A stretch of 23,908 bases of DNA from Polysphondylium violaceum (GCA_000277445.1 AJWJ01000367.1:1-23908), one strand, 5' to 3'. Shown: positions 1-9,095, counted from the first letter of the stretch. Numbers and translations: made by a program. Notes: generated by a model from the letters alone, not told the origin.

Positions 1-3
1 ACT

Positions 4-852
4 TTACTTTTTCTCTAATCTTTCTTTTTCCAATCTCTCTATTTCTAATCTTTCTTGTTCAATTCTTTCTTTTTCAAGTCTTTTTTTTTCAAGTCTTTCT
101 TTTTCAAGTCTTTCTTGCTCTAATCTCTCCATTTCTAACTTTTCTTTTTCAAGTCTTTCCATTTCTAATTTTTCTTTTTCAATTCTCTCCATTTCTAATT
201 TTTCTTTTTCCAATCTCTCCATTTCTAATCTTTCTTTTTCTAATCTTATTGATTCCAATTGAACAAGATATCTTCTTTTAGCTAAAAACATTCTTACAAC
301 AGATTGAATTTTAATAATTGATTCTTTTACTTGAGCAAACTTTTTTCTAGCAATAAAAGATTTAAAATTCGAACTAATACAAGTGGATGCAAAATTCTTA
401 TTCACCTGATCTTTAACTTTTTCAATTTCATTTGCATTACTTATGAAAATGGTCTTTCTCTTTGTATATTTACGAGCATGTTTCTTTTCTTCTTTGGTCA
501 CTGGTCCATCAAACATATCATGAACAACACCTTTTTCTACAACTGGTTTCTTTTTAGGTGTTGTTGTTATGGCTGAATTTAATTGATTTAAAAGATTATT
601 GTTGTCATTAAGGGCAAGAGAACTCTTAACAAAGTCTTTCATATGTTTTTTTTTACTATTTGGTGTCAAATGTGATAATGGTTGATTACGATTAGGTGAT
701 TTGCTATTGTTATTAATATTCTTTTTACTATTACTATTGAGAATATCATTCTCTTTATTATCGGTTTTTCTACTATTGATAAATCTAATGTTATCTTTGT
801 TTGTAAATTTTACAGATTTCGATGGAGTCATTATTGGTAACTCTGATTCCAT
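4..852 (-). CDS. IQ-motif protein with charged single-helix tail, KEN box and CDK-type sites
   Basis: The ORF encodes 282 residues from an ATG at 852. Residues 1-170 are Asn/Lys/Ser-rich and look disordered. They hold a KEN tripeptide (33-35) and proline-directed sites of full CDK type: TPSK at 9-12, SPNR at 52-55 and TPKK at 99-102. A canonical IQ motif (I182 Q183, R187, K192 R193) predicts calmodulin or light-chain binding. From about residue 202 to the end the protein is an unbroken [11 protein letters not shown]-type repeat, which predicts a long charged alpha-helix or coiled coil. The TAA at 4-6 ends the frame, but the same bases read as a splice donor (AA|GTAAAG), so the gene may continue beyond the left edge. 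The IQ motif and helix are seen directly. A cell-cycle role is inference. I do not recognise a named orthologue. Confidence 0.75.
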   Translation of the reverse strand: MESELPIMTPSKSVKFTNKDNIRFINSRKTDNKENDILNSNSKKNINNNSKSPNRNQPLSHLTPNSKKKHMKDFVKSSLALNDNNNLLNQLNSAITTTPKKKPVVEKGVVHDMFDGPVTKEEKKHARKYTKRKTIFISNANEIEKVKDQVNKNFASTCISSNFKSFIARKKFAQVKESIIKIQSVVRMFLAKRRYLVQLESIRLEKERLEMERLEKEKLEMERIEKEKLEMERLEKEKLEMERLEQERLEKERLEKKRLEKERIEQERLEIERLEKERLEKK

Positions 853-1500
853 TTTGTTGTATTGGTATATAAATATATTGTATCTATATAGCTATGCGGT
901 AGTGTGATGAATGTCAAGGTTTAAAATTGATGTTTTTCAGACACAAGATATGAAAAAAATACAAAAAAGTTTTTATAACAGCTAAAAAATTCAAATTTTA
1001 CAAAAAATTGGCGCGCAGCAATTCTCAAAAACAGCTTATTTCATTGACAGCTTTATGTCATGTTTATTTGAATTTTGTTTATCTCTTTACAGTGGCCCCA
1101 TCTTTATCTCATCTTGCAAATGATACTTTATTCTTTGTTTACTGTTATTATTATTATTCATACAATAAAAATAAAAAGATGGTCTAAAAGATTTATTTAT
1201 TTATTTATTTAAAAAAATTTTTTAATAACTTAATTTATTGAATGGAAATAGGGGGAGGGGTGGACTAGATAAAAGAAACATGGTTTTAAAAAGGAATACA
1301 CCTCCATTGTTGGGCTTTGACTCATTTCTAGTATCGTGAGGCGCGATATTCAGGAAAATTAAAAAAGAAAAAAAAATTTTTAAAATTTTATCGTGTACGA
1401 CACGCACACCATACACAAATATCAGATTTTCATATAAAATAAAAAGATATATAACAATAAAAATAAAGAAGAATAAATCCACAAAACATAATATATAAAT
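853..1500. promoter_or_regulatory. Divergent intergenic region between the IQ-protein and Asn-rich genes
   Basis: This 648-base stretch separates two genes that start on opposite strands and must hold both promoters. It is mostly A/T. Exceptions are TTGGCGCGC at 1008-1016, which resembles an E2F/DP site, a G-rich patch at about 1250-1262, and a GCGCGAT patch near 1341. A TATA-like run lies at about 1432-1460, upstream of the plus-strand ATG. Short ORFs across the region have no coding character. Confidence 0.5.
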
Positions 1501-2541
1501 ATGCCGATATTTCAAGAGGATTTTAATATTGATGCTTCTTCTTTTAATAATAACAACAATAACAACAACCATAATAATAATAATAGTATAAACCCATTCC
1601 CTGCCACAAATAATAACAATTACAATAATAATAGTTTACATTATAATTATAATGATAATGAAGATACATTTCATTTAAAACAAACAAACAATATGGATAG
1701 CTCAAGTGAATCAATTACAACAACATTAACAAACAATAGTGGTGCCAATACTCGTCAAAATAATAGTAATAGTCCTAACAACGGCGGATTTTCACCAAAC
1801 TATTATGAATCCTCGCCTTTTCATAGTAGTAGTACTAGTACTAATTTAATTAATCATGAAAGTACGGGAGGAGGTTTTATGGAGCATTGGTCATCGACAT
1901 CTTCTCCTCTTGCATCTTCTTTTTCACCTTCCTCTGATCTTTTGACAAGTAGTTATCTCCCCTCATCAAGTCATTCACCTCTTTCACCATTTTCAGAACT
2001 TCAATCTGATATTTATAATAGTAATAGTAATAGTAATAGTCAACAACAACATAATCATTTTAAAAGTAATAACACCAATCCATCATATGATGGATATTTT
2101 GATCATAGTAATAGTTTTAGTATATTAAACAATAACAATCATAGTATTATTGATCAAGAATTCAATAATAGTAATAATAGTAATAACAACAACAATACAC
2201 CACCCAATAAAAGATCTAGACTAAATAATGGATCAGTCAACAACAACAACACCAATTTAAAATCATCATCGTTTATTTGTAAAACATGCAATATTAAGCT
2301 TCAAGCCTGTTATATTAGTTTTGACGAAATCATATTATGCTGTCCAACAGAAAACTGTCTTTTCCCTCTTGATGATGAGAATTTATCATCTTTTATTCTT
2401 CCTTCTTATTTATTTAAAAAAAGACCTAGAAAGCTTAACAAAAACAACAATAATAGTAATAATAGTAGTAGTAATAATAATAATAGAGCAATATCAATAT
2501 CATCACCTCCAACATCATCAATCAATCACAACAATGGATAG
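1501..2541 (+). CDS. Asn/Ser-rich protein with USPL1-like zinc motif
   Basis: The ORF encodes 346 residues in a single exon. Most of it is low-complexity Asn and Ser, with an H/S/P-rich centre. One compact conserved-looking segment stands out, residues 258-300: C260-x2-C263, then F..EIILC, C281-x4-C286 followed by FPLDDE. The spacing and the aromatic-Pro-Leu ending resemble, from memory, the N-terminal zinc motif of the SUMO isopeptidase USPL1 (C-x2-C ... F-x-E-S-I-x-L-C-x4-C-x-Y-P-L). The peptidase domain of USPL1 is absent here. A basic KKRPRKLNK stretch (about 306-314) could be a nuclear localisation signal. A zinc-binding nuclear protein is likely; the USPL1 relation is an inference from a short pattern. 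An AATAAA follows at 2644-2649. Confidence 0.7.
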   Translation: MPIFQEDFNIDASSFNNNNNNNNHNNNNSINPFPATNNNNYNNNSLHYNYNDNEDTFHLKQTNNMDSSSESITTTLTNNSGANTRQNNSNSPNNGGFSPNYYESSPFHSSSTSTNLINHESTGGGFMEHWSSTSSPLASSFSPSSDLLTSSYLPSSSHSPLSPFSELQSDIYNSNSNSNSQQQHNHFKSNNTNPSYDGYFDHSNSFSILNNNNHSIIDQEFNNSNNSNNNNNTPPNKRSRLNNGSVNNNNTNLKSSSFICKTCNIKLQACYISFDEIILCCPTENCLFPLDDENLSSFILPSYLFKKRPRKLNKNNNNSNNSSSNNNNRAISISSPPTSSINHNNG

Positions 2542-2643
2542 AATAGGCTCTTCTCCATTATAAAGATCAACATCAAACTTTTCAAATTAGCCAACACATT
2601 AGTTGTGTTGTTGTATATATCATATCAACCTAGTAAATATCAA

Positions 2644-2649
2644 AATAAA
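2644..2649 (+). promoter_or_regulatory. Poly(A) signal for the Asn-rich gene
   Basis: AATAAA lies about 100 bases after the stop codon, in the 231-base space between two convergent genes. Another AATAAA sits about 80 bases further on (near 2731), so the true cleavage site is open. Confidence 0.4.
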
Positions 2650-2748
2650 CTCTTTCTTTGTACATATCCCCTCTTATCCTCTGTATTAATCGCACACCAT
2701 CGCTGTTTTTTATTGATTCGATTAATACACAAATAAATTATAGTTTTC

Positions 2749-2754
2749 TTTATT
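2749..2754 (-). promoter_or_regulatory. Poly(A) signal for PARG
   Basis: On the minus strand this reads AATAAA, 19 bases past the PARG stop codon at 2773-2775. The position suits a short dictyostelid 3' UTR. Confidence 0.4.
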
Positions 2755-2772
2755 ATTGTTGTTATTAGAATA

Positions 2773-5001
2773 TTAAGAAAAATGAGCATCTAAATAAGAG
2801 AAAAGACTGAGATTTGATTTAGTATGTACCATTAGTTTATAGTAATCCCAGAGAGCTTTGTAAATCTCGCCAACGGTGACTCTGTTTTGTTGAAGAAAGT
2901 AAACCATGTTTGTCAATTCGTTGGCAAAGGTTGTATCGCCAAAAGAGTAGTAGGTTGTGTTTCTGCCCGATTGGGATGCTGCCATGTATTGCAGTATGGA
3001 TTTAAGATACTTGTCACCGCCAAACACGCCACAACCCCAATTGCCGGTGGCTATCGGTGGTGGGATGGTCAAAGAGACACGATCGAAAAAGCCGCAAAAG
3101 GCCTTATTTAGTTCACGTTCAACGTTGTTGGGCGAGTATTGGGTAAAGGGGTCGCCTTTGATTTTGATGGCGTCCATGGCGACAATGGTGGTCATTCTGC
3201 GGCCGAGCTTGTCGACGGGTGTGATATCGTTGAAGCGGCCACTCCACTGGAACGTGTCTCCGTAGCCAGTGTAGGACGAGAATCGCTCGGCGCCTGTGAT
3301 GATGACAGTCTCGTTGTCTTGTAGTGGGGCGGTAAAGAGACGCGATACGAGGAGCTCGGGATTGATGACAAATCGAATCTCTTCTTGAACGCATCCGTAT
3401 CCGAGGACGCCTCCGCCAATGACCTTGTTGGCAAAGTCTACCTGAAGCATCCCGACGCCATCGTCTTCGATGGTTCCGTCGGAAAATGTGGTCAGGTCTT
3501 TGAGCGAGGCGGTCGATTTCTCCCAATCGGGGAAATCAATCTCGTCAAAAACTTGTCGATGAAACGATATGTTTCCACTAGGCATGCCCTCGCAAACACG
3601 TGCAAAGTAGTGAAAGATGCACTTGAGTTTGGATAATTTGGTTGAGGACGACGGGGAACTGTACAAAGAGTGGAAATTGATCGAAGGATATCTGTTATAT
3701 TGGTTGGCATTCAAACTGCCCTGTCGAGGGAATGTGCAAAGCATGGCATTGGCCAACAAGGAGGCTATCTGCTTTTGCGATAAAATAATCTCCTTGTCAC
3801 AGGCCTTGAGTAACAAGGGTATGGGCTTGGGACACAAAAAGGGCAGTTGGAGGGCCAATTTGATGATCTTGGGCAAAGTGTTGCTGAAAAACTCTTTGGT
3901 CTCGGTCTCTGTGTATTCAGATTCAAAGAAATCAACCAATGTTCCAAATTCCCAATCACAACGAGGATTGATGGATTTTATAGCTGCCTCCAACTCTTCG
4001 GCATTGTCGATTGGGTTTGATTTTAACACAGAGTTTATCAGATACCATTTGCTTAGATATCTCGTCTCTGATTTACTCTCCATTGTAACAGGATCTCTGG
4101 TGTTTGTAACTGATCTATAAACATTACTCTTTGAACAAGGCATTCTGACATACTCTGAAGTCCAAACATCTTTAAATCTCTCTTCGTCAGAGTTTGCCAT
4201 TAAAAATATAGTACTTGGCGCACATTCCTCTGGTTCAAAATCAAAATCTTCAAATGTTAATGTTGATGCAGATGTCGTTGTTGTAGTTGTTGTTGTATTA
4301 TTATTATTATTATTATTTACGTGTGAAGGTAGACCTTCATTACTTTTTGATTTCTTCTGAATTGGTGTAGTATCCGTTGTATTTGATCTTTTCTTTAACA
4401 TATATTGTGATGGTAAATCATCTACTTGTGTATCTAATTGAGTGGCTTCTGATTCTTCTTCCATTTTAAATTGTTTATATAGATTCTTGTATTTTTGGAA
4501 TAAATCACTTTGAGACAACTCTTCTTTTTGTTGTTGTTGTTGTTTTGATTTAAATTTATTTAGGAGTTGTTGTTGTTGTTGTATGTATGATTTTTGTTGA
4601 TTATCTTTTAAATAATTACTACTATTACTCCTATTACTCTTACTATTATCTACGTCCTTATCAAATACACTGGCATAAGATGACAATCCTGCGTATTTCT
4701 TATAAGGTGAAGAAGTAGGTGATTTTGTTGGACTTGTTATTTGTATCGGTGATTTATCAGTCTTTCCTAAATCAAGTATATAATCATCAATTTCTTCTTG
4801 ATCCTTTACTGATAGAGTTTTCGATGATGTTGGTAATGATACAAAGAAAGAAGAAGAAGATGCTGACTTTTTAGGTGATGTATATTCCTCCTTATTACTA
4901 TTATTGTTATAATTATTATTTACTAGAGATGTAAATGGTTTTGGTTTATTACTGTCGTTATTTGTTTTGAAATAATTTGTTATCTTTTTTTGATTACTCA
5001 T
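2773..5001 (-). CDS. parg: Poly(ADP-ribose) glycohydrolase (PARG)
   Basis: This single-exon 742-residue protein hydrolyses poly(ADP-ribose) chains after DNA-damage or replication signalling. The catalytic macrodomain carries the PARG signature: GGG at 529-531 followed by QEE at 539-541, where the paired glutamates are the catalytic residues in known PARGs. Downstream blocks TGAERFSSYTGYGDTF, RELNKAFCGFF and ATGNWGCGVFGGD match animal PARG order. An all-helical accessory region precedes it (about 300-500). Residues 1-265 are disordered, with Gln, Asn and Thr runs, several SP sites (SPKK, SPTK, SPYKK) and basic clusters that could be nuclear localisation signals. Residues 4-11, QKKITNYF, form a consensus PIP box for PCNA binding. 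The 3' half is much GC-richer than the 5' half. Size and architecture are those of a long, nuclear PARG. Confidence 0.96.
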   Translation of the reverse strand: MSNQKKITNYFKTNNDSNKPKPFTSLVNNNYNNNSNKEEYTSPKKSASSSSFFVSLPTSSKTLSVKDQEEIDDYILDLGKTDKSPIQITSPTKSPTSSPYKKYAGLSSYASVFDKDVDNSKSNRSNSSNYLKDNQQKSYIQQQQQLLNKFKSKQQQQQKEELSQSDLFQKYKNLYKQFKMEEESEATQLDTQVDDLPSQYMLKKRSNTTDTTPIQKKSKSNEGLPSHVNNNNNNNTTTTTTTTSASTLTFEDFDFEPEECAPSTIFLMANSDEERFKDVWTSEYVRMPCSKSNVYRSVTNTRDPVTMESKSETRYLSKWYLINSVLKSNPIDNAEELEAAIKSINPRCDWEFGTLVDFFESEYTETETKEFFSNTLPKIIKLALQLPFLCPKPIPLLLKACDKEIILSQKQIASLLANAMLCTFPRQGSLNANQYNRYPSINFHSLYSSPSSSTKLSKLKCIFHYFARVCEGMPSGNISFHRQVFDEIDFPDWEKSTASLKDLTTFSDGTIEDDGVGMLQVDFANKVIGGGVLGYGCVQEEIRFVINPELLVSRLFTAPLQDNETVIITGAERFSSYTGYGDTFQWSGRFNDITPVDKLGRRMTTIVAMDAIKIKGDPFTQYSPNNVERELNKAFCGFFDRVSLTIPPPIATGNWGCGVFGGDKYLKSILQYMAASQSGRNTTYYSFGDTTFANELTNMVYFLQQNRVTVGEIYKALWDYYKLMVHTKSNLSLFSYLDAHFS

Positions 5002-5523
5002 AGATATATATAATTGTACAATGCAACATATAAATAAACAAGTATATAACTTTGAATCGAAACTAAACCTCCCTTTATTACTATCCCAAAAAAGTAATAA
5101 TCAAATTTAAAAAAGATCAATGAAATTTTTTGAAAAAAAAACAAGTTAAAAAAAAAAAATTTCTCGTGTTTAAAAGTTCTAGGAATTAAATAATATCTGT
5201 GTTTAGTTTTTCAAAGTGATAAAGTCTGAGAAATAATTAAACTCCCGTACAAATCCTTTTTCTATCAAAAGTTTTGTCATGGTTAAGTCTAGATTGAATA
5301 TACAGTTATTCAAAATAACAATAGTTATATAATAAACAATTAACTATTACTATTTCTAAATGTGTACATTATAACTATAGTTATATAACTAATATTCGCT
5401 TTCATTAATTATCCATAAATCAATAAATCGAAGAAAAAAATAAATTAATAATATTTTTTCAAAAATTTGACCGACTCGTTTTCTCATTTCAGTTTCTGCA
5501 AATTTGAGTGTAATCTGTAAAAG
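5002..5523. promoter_or_regulatory. Divergent intergenic region between PARG and Grc3
   Basis: This 522-base AT-rich stretch separates divergent genes and must hold both promoters. It contains A-runs at 5130-5160. An 18-base sequence at 5371-5388 with a perfect palindromic core (ATAACTATAGTTAT) recurs exactly in Grc3 intron 1. No ORF or RNA gene is evident. Confidence 0.45.
5371..5388. repeat. Palindromic 18-mer, copy 1
   Basis: ATAACTATAGTTATATAA occurs here, about 140 bases before the Grc3 ATG, and again unchanged at 6170-6187 across the intron 1 acceptor. An 11-base partial match lies at 15045-15055. The core is a perfect 14-base palindrome. It may be chance in AT-rich DNA. Confidence 0.5.
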
Positions 5524-7419
5524 ATGAATAGAAAAGACATTAAACTAAACAACAAAAGCAGGAATGATCAAAATATTGATAACCAACAACAACAACAGCA
5601 ACAGCAACAACAATATCATCAAATACAACAACAACAGCAACCACAGATTAACAATGACCCAATATCTAGGTTTAATTTAGATAATCATATAATACCTTTA
5701 TCGAAAAACAAAAGTCTTTTATTATTTCAAAGAGAAGATTATCTTTATTTCCATGGTAAAATATTGATAAAATCATTGATTGGTGATATCGATATCTATG
5801 GATTTAATATCAACTCTTGTTTGAAAAAGTATTATCCTGTATATTCACCTTTTTGCTCACCAGCACTATCAATATCTTGTCACTCAAATACTCTTTTTTA
5901 TCTCAAAGATATAATCAACAACAATAATACATCAAACTCTGCACTACCTGACTCTATTATCAAAGAATTAGAATCTAAGCAACAATCAATCGATCCAACG
6001 ACTCAATTTTCATGTATAGCAATCATTAAACATTTATCTGAAAATTGTGAGAATTCAAAAATGTTTATGAAAAGAAAAGTAGAAGTATTTAAAAACAATT
6101 CCGTAGATCAATTTTATCCTGTAAATATCTTTTATTTATAAATCTCTATATTAGAATCTAATATTAATAATAACTATAGTTATATAAACCAGATTATAGT
6201 GTACAACCATTAATCATTTCACAACAATGGATTGATATTATAGATTATGAATTTCTATCAACCAATAAAATACCTTCCATTCTTTCATGTGGTGATAAGA
6301 ATGTTGGTAAAAGTACATTCAATAGAGTATTAGTTAATAAGCTATTACAAAAGTAAGTAGTAGTAGGTCATATTATCATATTTAAACTATTATTAACATA
6401 TAAATAATAATAGATTCTCTCATATTATTTATATTGATACAGATACAGGTCAAACAGAATTTACACCAAGTGGTTTAGTGTATATTGATATAATTAATGA
6501 ACCACTATTGGGACCACCTTTTACACATTGCAAGAAAGACGTATTGAAATCCTATTTCTTTGGTGACACATCACCCAAATCTAATCCAGAGTATTATATT
6601 ACTTTGGTCAATCAAGTGATTGCATCATATCAATCTATTAAAGCCAAATACCCAAACATACCAGTGGTATTGAATACCAATGGTTGGACAAAGAGTTTGG
6701 GCTTATTTTTACTACAAGAGATTATCAAATCGTTTCAACCTCAATCCATCATCCACCTTTACAATTCACACTCTATCAACCAACATCAACAAGGCATTAT
6801 ATTTGATCAAAATGAAATTGACCAATTGAATCAAGGCACCAAGCTAATCATGACACCATCGATCGCTCCACACGGGCTGCCATCGTTGAATATCGGGTCT
6901 TCCCAAACTCGTAATCTCATGTTCTCCAACTACTTTGGCACAGAGACCACCTCGCTTCTCGACCAAGTCCCCTATCAGGTGCCCTGGAAAATATTCAAAG
7001 TCAAAGTGCTCACGGGCCAAGTGCCTCCAAGTCAGACCATGTATGCCCTCAATGCCAGCTTGGTGGGCATTTGTTTAGAGGGGCCTGAATACAAAGACCT
7101 TTCATTCAAACTCAGTCACAAAGTGCCCACCATCATCAACGGAGACATTCAAATCACCGAATGTGTGGGTCTAGGTATCATTCGCTCCATCGACATGGAA
7201 CATGGTCTCTTTTACATCCTCACACCAATCCCACTCGACACTCTCTCAAAATCCAACACACTCCTCAAAGGAACACTCGACATCCCGCCCACAGCTCTCT
7301 CTGTCTCTGTCTCCTCAACAGGCAGTATCATCGTTCCCTACAACCAACTCGACGTCCTCTCATCCTACGGAACAGGAGCCGACACCATGAATCGATCTAA
7401 AAAATACCGTAATGATTAA
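5524..7419 (+). CDS. nol9: Polynucleotide 5'-hydroxyl kinase Grc3/NOL9
   Basis: Three exons, 5524-6120, 6180-6352 and 6414-7419, join in frame to 591 residues. Introns of 59 and 61 nt begin GTAAAT and GTAAGT and end in TAG. Grc3/NOL9 phosphorylates 5'-OH RNA ends in the nucleolus during ITS2 processing of pre-rRNA. A Walker A loop GDKNVGKS lies at 237-244 and the family block YIDTDTGQTEFTPSG starts at 263, both assembled only after splicing. It is followed by PLLGPPFTH, another NOL9/Grc3 hallmark. The N-terminus (20-55) is Gln-rich and disordered. The start is fixed by an in-frame TAA two codons upstream. The last 550 bases are GC-richer than the rest. Family assignment is firm; splice sites are inferred from frame continuity. 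Confidence 0.93.
6170..6187. repeat. Palindromic 18-mer, copy 2, at the Grc3 intron 1 acceptor
   Basis: This is identical to 5371-5388. The intron 1 acceptor AG (6178-6179) sits at the centre of the palindrome, so the last intron bases could pair with the first exon bases. Confidence 0.5.
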
Positions 7420-7440
7420 ATATTATTACTGTTAATTCAA

Positions 7441-7446
7441 AATAAA
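7441..7446 (+). promoter_or_regulatory. Poly(A) signal for Grc3
   Basis: AATAAA lies 22 bases past the Grc3 stop codon, in an A/T-rich context. Confidence 0.45.
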
Positions 7447-7463
7447 ATATATATTATTACTAA

Positions 7464-7490
7464 TTGAATTCCCGGCAGCCGTGAATTTAA
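7464..7490. repeat. Near-perfect palindrome downstream of Grc3
   Basis: The dyad centres on A7477. CGGC/GCCG and AATTC/GAATT pair on either side, with one C-T mismatch (7472/7482) and one G-T pair (7466/7488). It is one of few GC-rich islands in this gap. It may be a binding site for a dimeric factor or a 3' UTR stem. Confidence 0.6.
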
Positions 7491-7963
7491 AATTTTAAAA
7501 AAAAAAATCCAAAAACAATTCCATTACTCAACACATATTGGGTCTATGCTATGTGAGCTGGGTAAGTATGTTGGACATTTTTGTGCTTTTGTGCAAAAGA
7601 AACAAATCTGTGTCAAGCAAAGATGTCATTTTCATGAAAAATAATAATTACAAAAAAAAAAAAAAAAAAAGATATTTTCCAAAAAAGTCGTTACGGCAAC
7701 TTTTTAGCAGGCAGAAATAGATTTGCGTGAAACTAGACGGCCCACAGACTTAAAAGTAAATGATTAATAAAGTTTAATTGTCAATGATGGGGACCAGCTG
7801 GTTGCGTTGCTGCGAATGCTCAATAGTATATTCTCGATTCATCGGTTAAATATGCCACACTGCTTGTTTTACTTGACAGTATCAATCATTACTAATAATG
7901 AGATGAGGTTTGTTTACACCAAAATTTATAGGGGTTACAATAACACGGGAATGCAGAGAGGTC

Positions 7964-8060
7964 CCACTTGCCACCACACTCACTACACAACACAGTGCAC
8001 ACTTGATCCTTTCACCACACCATTGCAGTACTGTGTTGTGTAGAGGGTGGTGGTAAATGG
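7964..8060. repeat. Long imperfect inverted repeat (hairpin)
   Basis: The left arm 7971-7998 pairs with 8028-8053. I count 26 positions in the stem, including one A-G mismatch and one G-U pair, with a 2-base bulge at 7982-7983 and a loop of about 29 bases. The pairing continues outward through 7964-7970 with 8054-8060, with one mismatch and one G-U pair. The arms contain CTACACAACACAGT-type sequence and GTGGTGG. No coding frame uses it. A fold-back RNA, a microRNA-like precursor or the remnant of a small inverted-repeat element are all possible. Confidence 0.75.
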
Positions 8061-9012
8061 TGAATAGTGAATGGTGGATTTGCAATAAAATTTAAAATAT
8101 CAATTGTCAACAAGATGAGAAATATCAAGTTTTGATCCTGCCCAGGCGGCAAATTTGGAATCATCTTGACATTTTTGTGTTGTTTTATTAATAATGACAG
8201 TCCTGATGAATTCCAAGGGTCATTATTGGTTTTATTGCCCCCTTGCTCACAGCCAATGTGGAGAATACAAATATAAAATTTTAATCAAGACGTGACGTTG
8301 GATCTTTGGCCAAATCAACGATAATAGGGTCATGCCACCCCTTGTGAGCCTTAAGAGAGCGTCTTGTGCGATATTTATCAATTTTTTAACACACCACAAC
8401 CGCCCCCGCCCTCACAGTAAAAATTTTTTTTGTGTGATTCAACGACAAAAACACAAACATGTGATGGTTGACACAGTATTTTTTTTTTTTATTTTCTTTT
8501 TTTTTTATTTCTTTTTTTTTTTTCTAAATTTTTTTTGAAAAAGTTGGTGTACCCTCAATTACTTACTTTACATATTTTTGAGTGAGTTGTGATTCTTTTG
8601 CATTTATTAACAAAGACCAACACACATCACCTTGTTTCAAACTTTCAGACCTCTGTTTGCAGTACCTCGATATTTCCATTTAGGTATTGGTTGTTTGTCA
8701 AGTCATTTGCAGTATTGTTTGTTGTCTCATTCATCGATCGGTCCTCCTGGTTTGAAAGTCTGTATTCTACATATACGTCTTTTCAAGGATCCCACTTTCG
8801 ATTTGTTGTGTGCAAAAAAAAAAAAATCTTTTTTTTAAAAAATTTATTTTTATAACACATATTACTTCACCCCATTCCCACCCCACTCAATTTATTTTTA
8901 ATTTTTCATTCTCATATCAAATTAAAAATATTAGTTTGCTCCAGGTAGTCTCACCCACCAAGGCATTCCATTCTTTTTTTAATTTTTTATTTATTTGTGT
9001 ACATAAATACAT

Positions 9013-9037
9013 CCCCACCCCCACCCCCACCCCCACC
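9013..9037. repeat. C-tract array with G-quadruplex potential on the minus strand
   Basis: Four C-tracts of 4, 5, 5 and 5 bases are separated by single A residues and followed by a short CC. On the minus strand this gives four G-tracts with one-base loops, the classic compact quadruplex pattern. It lies about 155-180 bases upstream of the patA ATG. Confidence 0.8.
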
Positions 9038-9095
9038 ACACTTTCACATCCTTTCTTTCTCATAAATTGTGTTTTGGTTTAAATTATTATCAATC

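Noticed and set aside
1222-1572. 116-residue minus-strand ORF in the divergent spacer
   Set aside because: Hydrophobic Ile/Phe/Val-rich translation of A/T tracts, and it overlaps the start of the Asn-rich gene.
1541-2230. AAC/AAT repeats as a non-coding microsatellite array
   Set aside because: They stay in frame within a continuous ORF and encode Asn runs typical of dictyostelid proteins.
3119-3526. Long overlapping ORFs on both strands inside PARG
   Set aside because: They are shadows produced by the GC-rich codons of the PARG macrodomain; none has a recognisable motif and PARG itself is unmistakable.
8332-9082. Several short plus-strand ORFs upstream of patA
   Set aside because: They run through poly(T) and CA repeats giving Phe and Pro/Thr strings; no start context or domain.
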